Shown here in pieces: positions 13,938 to 21,418 of a stretch of DNA of 21,586 nucleotides. The first letter of the stretch is position 1, and each line of letters opens with the position of its first letter. The notes below the pieces were generated by a model. The model worked only from the letters and a program-made list of their open reading frames with translations. It did not search any database and was not told the origin of the DNA. The translations under genes were made by a program, and so were the position numbers. Source of the stretch: RGIG426 sp045598065 (GTDB lineage: Bacteria > Bacillota > Clostridia > Oscillospirales > Acutalibacteraceae); assembly GCA_045598065.1 (NCBI GenBank), contig JAZLLJ010000018.1, positions 1-21,586 of the forward strand, read 5' to 3'.

Positions 13938-16586
13938 TCATTCTCCTCTTTTCAGGGTATTTTTCGCCAAACCCATCAAAGCGCAAGCACCTTTATACAG
14001 TTCCAGCACCACAAACGGGATGACGGAAAGGGTGATGACGGTCATCCATTCGCTGCCGCTCATTGCCACCGTGTTGAAAATGCCTTGTGCCGGCGGATAC
14101 AAGAGGGTTGCCGCCATAAGGCCGCCGGATACGAGCAACGCCAACAGCATAAAGGGGTTGGTGTGCAGATGTACGCGGAACAACGACAAGTTCGAGCGCG
14201 TGTTGAGTGCGTGGACGAGTTGGGAGAACGCGAGCACGGCGAACGCCATGGTGCTGGCGAGTTCGGGACCGGTTTCGCTGCCGATGGAATAGGCATAAAG
14301 CGTTAAGGCGGCAATCATCGCGCCTTGCCAAATGGAGTTAAAGGCCAATCCGTGAGCAAAAATGCTTTCGGTTTTCGGACGGGGCTTTCTGGTCATAAGC
14401 GATTTGTCCGTCGGCTCCATACCGAGGGCGAGCGCAGGCAGACTGTCGGTGATGAGGTTTACCCACAAAAGTTGGACCGGGAACAACGGCGACACACCCC
14501 ACAAAAGCAGGGCAATAAACACGCACAAAATCTCGCCAAGGTTGCAGGAAAGCAGGAATTGGACGGATTTTTTGATGTTGTTATAGATGCCGCGACCGCG
14601 TTCCACCGCAGTGACGATGGTGGCGAAGTTGTCGTCGGTCAGCACTACGTCAGCGGCGTTTTTGGCGACGTCCGTGCCGGTGATACCCATGGCACAGCCG
14701 ATGTCGGCGGCGGAGAGGGCCGGCGCATCGTTGACACCGTCGCCGGTCATAGACACAATCTCGCCGGCTTTTTGCCACGCTTTGACGATGCGAATCTTAT
14801 CGGTGGGCGACACGCGAGCGTACACGCTGTAATGGCGAATGTTCTCGAAGAGTTCGTCGTCATTCATAGCGGACAACTGCTCGCCGGTCATCGCTTCGCT
14901 TTCGTCTTCCAAAATGCCCAGCGTTTTGCCGATAGCAGTGGCGGTGACGACGTGATCGCCGGTAATCATTACGGTACGGATGCCGGCTTTTTTACATTCT
15001 TTGATGGCGGCGACCGCTTCCGGTCGCGGCGGATCAATCATACCGAGCAGACCGCCGAAGGTGAGCCCGGATTCGATTTCGTCCGGGTTGAGGTGAACCG
15101 GCAAATCGTCGGGAACCATTTTATAGCCGACCGCCAACACGCGCAGCGCCTCTTTGCCGAAACTTTGGTTGACTTTCAACACTTCCTCGGTGTCCACGTT
15201 GACACATCGGGAGAGCAAAATGTCCGGCGCACCTTTGACGATAGCCATTTTTTTGCCTTCGATAATGTGGATGGATGTCATCAGTTTGCGGTCAGAGTCA
15301 AAGGGAATTTCGCCGACACGGGGATATTCGTTCATTAGAGTGGTTTTGTCTAGCTTGTGTTTCAGTGCATAGGACAAAATGGCGGTTTCGGTGGGATCAC
15401 CCACTGCGATTTCGTTGCCGTTCACCATCGAAACGTTGCCGTCGGTGCACAGTGCCGCCATTTGCAAAAGCGAGGTTACTGCTTTGGAGGGCAAGTCGTC
15501 GAGATAAAGCGATTTGCCGTCCACGTACATCCGCGTTAAGGTCATTTTGTTTTGCGTCAGCGTGCCGGTTTTATCGGTGCAAATGACCGAGGCGCAACCG
15601 AGCGTTTCCACCGCAGGCAGGCGACGCACGATGGCATTTTTATTCGCCATACGCTGTACACCGAGCGCAAGCACTACGGTGACGACCGCCGGAAGACCTT
15701 CCGGAATGGCGGCAACGGCGAGGGAGACGGCGGTCATAAACATCTCTAATTTATTATGGCCGACAATAAAGCCGATGACAAAGATGACGGCGCAAATGGC
15801 CAAGGCGAGATAGCCCAGTTTTTTGCCCAGTTCTTCCAATTTGTGTTGAAGCGGAGTAAGCGATTTCTTTTCGCTTTCCAGCATCACGGCGATTTTGCCG
15901 ATTTCGGTTTCCATACCGGTGTCCACCACCACGGCGGTGGCGGTACCGTTGGTGACAATGCAGCCGGAATATGCCATATTGGTGCGGTCGCCGATGGGGA
16001 CGATGGCATCAAGTTCGGCACTTGCCTCTTTTTCGGCGGCGACACATTCTCCGGTGAGCATGGATTCGTCGCACTTAAAGAGGGCGGTATGCAACAAACG
16101 GCAGTCGGCAGGCACAAGGTCGCCTGCTTCCAAAAACACGATGTCGCCGGGCACCAAATCGGTGGCTTCCACCACTTGGCGCACGCCGTCGCGCTGGACT
16201 TTGGCGGAGGGCGCCGACATATTTTTCAGCGCCGCAAGTGCCGCTTCGGCGCGGCTTTCTTGAATGACACCGATAAAGGCGTTGATAAGCACAATCAGCA
16301 CAATGGCGATAGGATCAATCCAATCAGCTTCCTGCACGTTGCCCTGCCAAATTTGGTAGAGGTTAATGCCGACTGACAGCGCCGCCGCCAAAACAAGGAT
16401 GATAATCATCACGTTTTTCAGCTGGTCCAAAAAGCGCATAAAGAACGAACGGGGCGGACGCTCCCGTAGAACGTTTTTACCGTATCGTTTTTGGGCGAGT
16501 TCCACTTGTTTTGAGGAAAGGCCGGTTTCTCGGGTGACGGAAAACTCATTTAAAATCTCGTTTCCGCTTTGTGCGTGCCAAATCAT
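13938..16586 (-). CDS. Ca2+-transporting P-type ATPase (SERCA/PMCA type, P2)
   Basis: An 882-aa P2-type ATPase, full length, expected to export Ca2+ across the membrane at the cost of ATP. Visible: actuator TGE in MLTGECVAAEKE, phosphorylation site ICTDKTGT (D338), hinge TGDGVNDAP, M4 PEGL (P295-L298), M5 NLGE (N682, E685) and M6 NLITD (N710, T713, D714). These correspond to SERCA E309, N768, E771, N796, T799 and D800. The SERCA M8 glutamate E908 is replaced by Q789 (AFSQLVHALN), as in PMCA pumps, so the first calcium site is probably altered. The ATG at 16586 is preceded by AAGGAG. mnmA ends 29 nt upstream and the 53-aa Cys-rich gene starts 3 nt after its stop. Mn2+ or other divalent ions cannot be excluded. 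Confidence 0.95.
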   Translation of the reverse strand: MIWHAQSGNEILNEFSVTRETGLSSKQVELAQKRYGKNVLRERPPRSFFMRFLDQLKNVMIIILVLAAALSVGINLYQIWQGNVQEADWIDPIAIVLIVLINAFIGVIQESRAEAALAALKNMSAPSAKVQRDGVRQVVEATDLVPGDIVFLEAGDLVPADCRLLHTALFKCDESMLTGECVAAEKEASAELDAIVPIGDRTNMAYSGCIVTNGTATAVVVDTGMETEIGKIAVMLESEKKSLTPLQHKLEELGKKLGYLALAICAVIFVIGFIVGHNKLEMFMTAVSLAVAAIPEGLPAVVTVVLALGVQRMANKNAIVRRLPAVETLGCASVICTDKTGTLTQNKMTLTRMYVDGKSLYLDDLPSKAVTSLLQMAALCTDGNVSMVNGNEIAVGDPTETAILSYALKHKLDKTTLMNEYPRVGEIPFDSDRKLMTSIHIIEGKKMAIVKGAPDILLSRCVNVDTEEVLKVNQSFGKEALRVLAVGYKMVPDDLPVHLNPDEIESGLTFGGLLGMIDPPRPEAVAAIKECKKAGIRTVMITGDHVVTATAIGKTLGILEDESEAMTGEQLSAMNDDELFENIRHYSVYARVSPTDKIRIVKAWQKAGEIVSMTGDGVNDAPALSAADIGCAMGITGTDVAKNAADVVLTDDNFATIVTAVERGRGIYNNIKKSVQFLLSCNLGEILCVFIALLLWGVSPLFPVQLLWVNLITDSLPALALGMEPTDKSLMTRKPRPKTESIFAHGLAFNSIWQGAMIAALTLYAYSIGSETGPELASTMAFAVLAFSQLVHALNTRSNLSLFRVHLHTNPFMLLALLVSGGLMAATLLYPPAQGIFNTVAMSGSEWMTVITLSVIPFVVLELYKGACALMGLAKNTLKRGE

Positions 16587-16615
16587 AAGAACAACTCCTT
16601 TTTCGGGGTGATAAT

Positions 16616-17662
16616 TTACAGAATTTTGTCAATGGTGCCGCCGCCTAAGACTTCGTCACCGTGGTAAAACACGATGGCTTGCCCGGGAGTCAGCGCCCGT
16701 TGCGGTGTGGCAAATTCCACCATAGCGGCGGTGCCGGAAGGAGTGACGGTAACGGCGGCTTCTCGCTGAGAATAGCGCGCCTTGGCGGTGATGTTATCGG
16801 GGAGCGCGGACGAATCACACAGCCAGTTCATCTCCGTTGCCGTGAGGCCGGAGGCGAACAAATCCGCCTCGTCGCCGAGCGTAACGTTGCCGGTTTTCGT
16901 GTCTTTCCCGAGCACAAACATCGGCTTTCCGAAGCCCATACCAAGGCCCTTGCGTTGGCCGATGGTGAAGCGGATACAGCCGTCGTGGCAGCCGATTTTT
17001 TGACCGTTGGCATCCACGAAATTGCCGGGAACGCTTTTTACGCTGCGTTCTTCTTTTAGGTAGCGAGTGTAGTCGCCATCGGGAATAAAGCAGATGTCCT
17101 GACTCTCCTTTGAAGCGGCAGAAACAAAGCCGTGTTGTTCCGCCAAAGCGCGGACGGTGGGCTTGTCCATTTCACCCAAGGGAAAGAGGACGTTTTTGAA
17201 AACATAGCGCGGCACCGAACAGAGCACGTAAGATTGGTCTTTTTTTGCATCTTTTCCGCGGAAAAGATGGGGAAGCCCGTCTGCTCCTGTGTTTTCTACG
17301 CGCGCGTAATGTCCGGTGGCGAGAAAATCAAAATCGTTTGTCATAGCGTAGTCGTAGAGCGCGCCGAATTTTACGGCGACGTTGCACAAAACGCAGGGAT
17401 TGGGCGTGCGGCCGGCCACGTAGGTCGCGGTGAAAGGCGTGATGACGTTTCTTTCAAAAAAGTCGCAAAGGTCCAAGGCGATATGGGGAATATCGAGCGT
17501 TTCGGCAGCTTGCCTTGCATCGGCAACCGCCTTGTCGGCGGCGTTTGTGGGAAGCAGTTTAAGCGTGATGCCGGTGACGTCGTAGCCTTGCTCTTTCAGC
17601 ACAAGCGTTGCCACGGCGCTGTCCACACCGCCGCTCATAGCGACCAACACGCGCTTTGTCAC
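16616..17662 (-). CDS. mnmA: tRNA-specific 2-thiouridylase MnmA
   Basis: A 348-aa enzyme of the usual length. It puts sulfur on C2 of the wobble uridine (U34) of tRNA-Lys, tRNA-Glu and tRNA-Gln, using ATP and sulfur from a cysteine desulfurase. The PP-loop SGGVDS is at residues 10-15; the two catalytic cysteines lie in NPCVLCN (C93) and QDICFIPDGDY (C191), matching C102 and C199 of the E. coli enzyme. An extra cysteine, C90, replaces the aspartate of E. coli NPDILCN. The start is a GTG at 17662, 8-9 nt after AAGGGGGA; an ATG at 17669 is out of frame. It is the first gene of the leftward operon, with a well-formed promoter just upstream. Confidence 0.96.
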   Translation of the reverse strand: MTKRVLVAMSGGVDSAVATLVLKEQGYDVTGITLKLLPTNAADKAVADARQAAETLDIPHIALDLCDFFERNVITPFTATYVAGRTPNPCVLCNVAVKFGALYDYAMTNDFDFLATGHYARVENTGADGLPHLFRGKDAKKDQSYVLCSVPRYVFKNVLFPLGEMDKPTVRALAEQHGFVSAASKESQDICFIPDGDYTRYLKEERSVKSVPGNFVDANGQKIGCHDGCIRFTIGQRKGLGMGFGKPMFVLGKDTKTGNVTLGDEADLFASGLTATEMNWLCDSSALPDNITAKARYSQREAAVTVTPSGTAAMVEFATPQRALTPGQAIVFYHGDEVLGGGTIDKIL

Positions 17663-17697
17663 CGCACATTCCCCCTTATAACACCTTAATCCTAATC

Positions 17698-17726
17698 AGT
17701 ATACCACGAAAGTTCCGAAAACGCAA
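17698..17726 (-). promoter_or_regulatory. Extended -10 promoter of the mnmA operon
   Basis: On the minus strand TTGCGT (17726-17721), 17-bp spacer and TATACT (17703-17698), with TGG before the -10. Transcription would start near 17691, some 28 nt before the GTG start of mnmA. It is back to back with the promoter at 17736-17764, with 9 bp between the two -35 boxes. Confidence 0.82.
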
Positions 17727-17735
17727 CAAAAAACC

Positions 17736-17764
17736 TTGATAATCCCCACAAAAAATGCTATACT
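17736..17764 (+). promoter_or_regulatory. Extended -10 promoter of the two flavoprotein genes
   Basis: TTGATA (17736-17741), 17-bp spacer and TATACT (17759-17764), preceded by TGC. Transcription would start near 17771, leaving a leader of about 22 nt with AAAGGAGGTG (17778-17787) before the ATG at 17793. This also shows that the earlier in-frame codons (from 17736) are not the start. Confidence 0.85.
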
Positions 17765-17792
17765 GAAAAACAAGAAAAAGGAGGTGTCCGGG

Positions 17793-19049
17793 ATGACGGA
17801 TGCAATCATTATCGGCGGTGGCGCATCGGGGCTTTGTGCGGCGTTGATGCTGAAACGCTGTTGGCCGCAGGCGCGCGTTCAGGTTATTGAAAAAGCGCCG
17901 CGCGTGGGCAAAAAACTGTTGGCTACCGGCAACGGTACGTGCAATTTGTCCAATATCCATGCCGACGCGTCCCACTATCACGGGCAAGACTCCTCCTTTG
18001 CCGCTTTCGCGATTGCCTCGTTCACTCCGCAGGATGCCCGAAACTTTTTTGCCTCCATCGGCGTAAAAACCGAGGTGCGCCAAAACGGTCGCATCTATCC
18101 GGAATGTGCTTCGGCGGCGGCGGTGCTCGATTGTCTGCGTCTCGCCCTCGACGAAGTGGGCGTTTTTGTGGTTTGCGATACCGCGGTGACGAAAATCACC
18201 CCCCAAAACGGCAACTTCGAAGTGACGACCGCCGACAAAGACGGTAAAGTGAATGTGCTTTACACCAAAAACGTCGTGTTGGCGACAGGCGGCTGTGCCT
18301 CGCCGAAACTCGGCGGCTGTGGGGACGGCTATAACTTGATGGCGGCGCTCGGTTATGAGCGTACGTCGCTCACTCCCTCGATTGTCACCTTGAAAACCGA
18401 TACCACGTTTGTGAAAGCGGTCAAAGGTTTGCGAGTGGATGCGACCGTAACGCTGACGGACGGTCGCAACACCCTTTCGGAAACGGGAGAAGTGCTGTTT
18501 GCAGACTACGGGCTGTCCGGTCCGGCGGTAATGCAGGTGTCGCGGCTTGCAGGGGAATGGGAACGCAAAAAGCAAGGCGATTTAACGCTCTCGTTGGACC
18601 TGTGTCCGGGGATGAGCGAAGAGGAACTTTTGGAGCACTTACGGAATCGCCGCACCGTCCTAAAAACCCGTCTTTTGGAAGACTACTTGACCGGGTTGTT
18701 CCAACGCCGAGTGGGGCAGACGGTACTGAAAGCTGCAAAGGTAATGCCCTTCACACGCGAAGCGGCCGGTCTTTCGGATGACGAGTTGAAAACGCTGGCG
18801 AAAACCATCAAAAAATGGGAATTTTCCGTTCTCGGCACGTCTGGCTTCGGTGGAGCGCAAGTGACCACCGGCGGTTTGAAGACGGAGGCGTTCAACCCGA
18901 TGACGATGGAATCGAAACGCCATCCGGGACTGTATGCGCTCGGCGAAGTGTTGGACGTTGACGGCGATTGCGGAGGATTTAATCTGCATTTCGCGTGGGC
19001 ATCCGCGTGTGCCTGTGCAACGGCGATGGCAAGCGAGGTGGCGAAATGA
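17793..19049 (+). CDS. HI0933/YhiN-family FAD-dependent oxidoreductase
   Basis: A 418-aa flavoprotein of the HI0933 family (PF03486). These proteins bind FAD through an N-terminal Rossmann fold and are annotated as NAD(P)/FAD-dependent oxidoreductases; the reaction is not established. Visible: IIIGGGASGLCAALML (GxGxxG at 8-13), KLLATGNGTCNLSN typical of the family, VVLATGG, the middle insertion domain with LSGPAVMQVSRLA, and the C-terminal GLYALGEVLDVDGDCGGFNL, which closes the FAD site. The ATG at 17793 follows a near-perfect Shine-Dalgarno AAAGGAGGTG at 5 nt. Its stop TGA overlaps the ATG of the next gene (ATGA at 19046-19049), so the two flavoproteins are translated together. Confidence 0.94.
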   Translation: MTDAIIIGGGASGLCAALMLKRCWPQARVQVIEKAPRVGKKLLATGNGTCNLSNIHADASHYHGQDSSFAAFAIASFTPQDARNFFASIGVKTEVRQNGRIYPECASAAAVLDCLRLALDEVGVFVVCDTAVTKITPQNGNFEVTTADKDGKVNVLYTKNVVLATGGCASPKLGGCGDGYNLMAALGYERTSLTPSIVTLKTDTTFVKAVKGLRVDATVTLTDGRNTLSETGEVLFADYGLSGPAVMQVSRLAGEWERKKQGDLTLSLDLCPGMSEEELLEHLRNRRTVLKTRLLEDYLTGLFQRRVGQTVLKAAKVMPFTREAAGLSDDELKTLAKTIKKWEFSVLGTSGFGGAQVTTGGLKTEAFNPMTMESKRHPGLYALGEVLDVDGDCGGFNLHFAWASACACATAMASEVAK

Positions 19050-20647
19050 TTCGAATTTCTTCGGTGTCGCTGCCGCTTTCGTATACCGACGGTGACTTAA
19101 AGGTCGCCGCCGCCAAAAAATTGAAACTTAACCCAAACGACCTGCTTTCCTGCGCGGTTGCCAAACGCTCGGTGGACGCGCGGAGAGGGCAGGTGTCGTG
19201 TTTGTTTTCGTTGGACGTAACGGTAAAAGGGGATGAAAATGCCCTGGTCAAACGACTTCGAAACGATCAAATTGCGGTGGTGAAACCGCTTGTATACATA
19301 CAGCCGAAAGCGACCAAAGAGCCGTCGCATCCGCCCGTGGTGGTGGGAAGCGGCCCGGCGGGCCTGTTTGCGGCGCTGATTTTGTCCCGTGCCGGACTTA
19401 AGCCCATTCTTCTTGAGCGCGGCAAAGACGTGGATGCCCGTACCGCAGACGTTCGGCAATTTGAACAGACGGGGGTGTTGAATCCCACCTCGAACGTGCA
19501 GTTCGGCGAGGGCGGCGCAGGGACATTTTCCGACGGTAAACTCAACACCGGCATTAAGGACGAGCGCATCCGCTTTGTGTTGGAAACACTTGCCAAAGCA
19601 GGGAATGCCGAGGATTTACTGTGGCAGGCACGGCCGCACGTGGGTACCGACCGCCTGAAAACCACCGTAAAAGAACTGCGGCGAGAATTGCTCGAAAACG
19701 GGGCAACGGTGCGGTTTTCCACTTGTGTGACCGATATCGAAACGGAAGACGGCACGCTGTCGGCGCTGATTTTGGATACGCCGAACGGACGGGAGGTTTT
19801 GCCTTGCGAATACGCGGTGTTTGCCATTGGTCACAGCGCTCGAGATACGGTGGAAATGTTGCACCGTCGCGGCGTAACGATGCTGCAAAAACCGTTTGCC
19901 GTCGGAGTGCGTATCGAGCATAAACGCGAGTGGATTGACCGCGCGCAATATGGCGATTTTGCAGGACATCCGGCGCTTTCCGCTGCGGACTACCGTTTGG
20001 CGGTGCGGCCGGAAACCGGGCGCGGTGTCTATACGTTTTGTATGTGTCCCGGCGGAACGGTGGTTGCTGCCGCTTCCGAAGAAGGCGGCGTTGCGGTCAA
20101 TGGGATGAGCCGCTTTGCCCGTGATGCGCAAAACTCCAACAGTGCGGTGCTTGTCGGGGTTGCGCCGGAAGATTTCGGCTCCAATCATCCTCTGGCCGGC
20201 GTGGAGTTACAGCGCAAGATGGAAAAAGAGGCTTTTGCCCTCGGCGGCGGTGACTATAAAGCGCCGGCGCAGACGGTGGGGGATTTCCTTGCCGACCGCG
20301 CCTCGACCGGATTCGGTGAGGTGTCGCCGTCTTATCCGTGCGGTGTTACGCCTTGTGATTTGCGCGCGTGCCTTCCTGGATTTGTGGTGCAGTCGCTGAA
20401 AGCAGGGTTGCCGCTGATGGGAAAACGCCTGCGCGGCTTCGACCGGGCAGAGGCGGTACTGACGGGCGTGGAAACCCGTTCTTCCTCGCCGGTACGTATG
20501 GTGCGAGACGAGGAAGGTCAATCGCCTGTTCGCGGAATTTACCCCTGCGGAGAGGGCGCAGGGTATGCCGGCGGCATCACGTCGTCGGCGGTGGACGGCG
20601 TTCGCTGTGCGGAATGGCTGATTGCGGCGCTTTCCGATAGAAAATAG
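19046..20647 (+). CDS. COG2509-type FAD-dependent dehydrogenase
   Basis: A 533-aa flavoprotein of the uncharacterised FAD-dependent dehydrogenase group (COG2509). Residues 1 to about 90 are the family's N-terminal domain (IRISSVSLPLS to LVYIQP). The FAD Rossmann motif VVVGSGPAGLFAAL is at 98-111. The hallmark QFGEGGAGTFSDGKLNTG follows, then FAIGHSARDT, and the C-terminal IYPCGEGAGYAGGITSSA, which contacts FAD. The reaction is unknown; a redox or oxidoreductase role follows from the family only. The frame is open from 18995 inside the previous gene, but the ATG at 19046 is chosen: it overlaps the preceding stop (ATGA) and has GAGGTGG just upstream. No clear terminator follows. Confidence 0.94.
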   Translation: MIRISSVSLPLSYTDGDLKVAAAKKLKLNPNDLLSCAVAKRSVDARRGQVSCLFSLDVTVKGDENALVKRLRNDQIAVVKPLVYIQPKATKEPSHPPVVVGSGPAGLFAALILSRAGLKPILLERGKDVDARTADVRQFEQTGVLNPTSNVQFGEGGAGTFSDGKLNTGIKDERIRFVLETLAKAGNAEDLLWQARPHVGTDRLKTTVKELRRELLENGATVRFSTCVTDIETEDGTLSALILDTPNGREVLPCEYAVFAIGHSARDTVEMLHRRGVTMLQKPFAVGVRIEHKREWIDRAQYGDFAGHPALSAADYRLAVRPETGRGVYTFCMCPGGTVVAAASEEGGVAVNGMSRFARDAQNSNSAVLVGVAPEDFGSNHPLAGVELQRKMEKEAFALGGGDYKAPAQTVGDFLADRASTGFGEVSPSYPCGVTPCDLRACLPGFVVQSLKAGLPLMGKRLRGFDRAEAVLTGVETRSSSPVRMVRDEEGQSPVRGIYPCGEGAGYAGGITSSAVDGVRCAEWLIAALSDRK

Positions 20648-20664
20648 CTTATTTTGTGGATTTT

Positions 20665-20716
20665 CGCGTTTTTTGGTATAAAAACACCCAAAATACTTGA
20701 CAAAACGCGCTTTTTT
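20665..20716 (+). terminator. Inverted repeat with T run overlapping a promoter
   Basis: CGCGTTTT (20665-20672) and AAAACGCG (20702-20709) are perfect 8-bp inverted copies about 29 nt apart, followed by C and six T (20711-20716). It could end the flavoprotein transcript, but the loop is large and the right arm falls in the spacer of the next promoter, so it may instead be an operator. Confidence 0.35.
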
Positions 20717-20725
20717 AGATAAAAT
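20697..20725 (+). promoter_or_regulatory. Sigma-A promoter of the DUF6273 gene
   Basis: A perfect TTGACA (20697-20702), 17-bp spacer and TAAAAT (20720-20725). Transcription would start near 20732; the leader carries GGAGGG (20753-20758) before the ATG at 20765. Confidence 0.8.
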
Positions 20726-20764
20726 ATTAAAGGTTAAAATCATATCATTTACGGAGGGCTATTT

Positions 20765-21343
20765 ATGAAAAAGGGTGAAATTCTGAAAATCGGTTCGTAC
20801 TTCCCAGACGAGGAGGCGCCGAAAAAAGCGGAGTGGATTGTGCTGAAAGTGGCAAAAGAGGGCGACCGCGCTCTGGTCATCGCAAAAAACGGTATGGAAT
20901 GCATTCCATACAAAGCGGACGGCAGTGAGACAACGTGGGAAACCTCGGATGTGCGTGCTTTTTTGAACGGCGAGTTCTTCGAGACGGCGTTCAATAAGAC
21001 GGAACAAAAGAAAATTCTCTCCACCACTGTGTCCACACCCTGCAACGCATACGGCGTGTGTGGTGGCGCGGACACCACTGACAAAGTCTTCTTGCTGTCG
21101 GCGGAAGAAGCGGGAAAACTGTTCAAAAACGAAGAAAAACGCCGCGCATGGTCCAATGCGCGTGTGTATATGCAAACCGGCTACATCAACTCCGTCGGTG
21201 AGTGCGGCTGGTTGTTGCGTACCCCCGGTTACGACAAGAAAAAAGTTGCCTGCGTGCTGCAAGACGGGAATATCTGTGTCTTCGGCGGCGCGGTGGATGT
21301 GAAAGTTCACGGTATTCGCCCGGCGATGTGGGTGAAAATTTAA
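20765..21343 (+). CDS. DUF6273-type protein (192 aa)
   Basis: A 192-aa protein matching the DUF6273 pattern common in gut Firmicutes: WIVLKVAKEGDRALVIAKNG near the start, WETSDVRAFLNGEFFETAF in the middle, DKVFLLSAEEAGKLF, then GWLLRTPG and GIRPAMWVKI at the end. The function of this domain is not known; it is often a repeat or end domain of surface or secreted proteins, but this copy has no signal peptide and stands alone, so it is probably cytoplasmic. The ATG at 20765 is 6 nt after GGAGGG. It has its own promoter and a stem-loop after the stop. Confidence 0.85.
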   Translation: MKKGEILKIGSYFPDEEAPKKAEWIVLKVAKEGDRALVIAKNGMECIPYKADGSETTWETSDVRAFLNGEFFETAFNKTEQKKILSTTVSTPCNAYGVCGGADTTDKVFLLSAEEAGKLFKNEEKRRAWSNARVYMQTGYINSVGECGWLLRTPGYDKKKVACVLQDGNICVFGGAVDVKVHGIRPAMWVKI

Positions 21344-21350
21344 CAAACGA

Positions 21351-21380
21351 AAACCCTCCGGGATACCTTCCGGAGGGTTT
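21351..21380 (+). terminator. Stem-loop after the DUF6273 gene
   Basis: A perfect 11-bp stem (21351-21361 and 21370-21380) with an 8-nt loop. Only three T end the stem, before GGCATATTTT, so termination may be partial and the next gene, which has no obvious promoter of its own, may be read from upstream. Confidence 0.65.
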
Positions 21381-21418
21381 GGCATATTTTCCATATTGAA
21401 GAATAGGAGGAATCCTCT

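Noticed and set aside
14325..15338. Plus-strand frame of 337 codons antisense to the Ca2+ ATPase
   Set aside because: The sense frame carries all P-type ATPase motifs; the antisense frame is a by-product of codon bias.
13938..16586. Cation ATPase as a K+ or heavy-metal pump
   Set aside because: It lacks the CPx motif and N-terminal metal-binding domain of P1B pumps; the M4-M6 residues follow the P2 calcium type.
17676..18575. Minus-strand frame of 299 codons antisense to the first flavoprotein
   Set aside because: It covers both divergent promoters and the FAD-binding region of a well-supported gene; no start signal was found.
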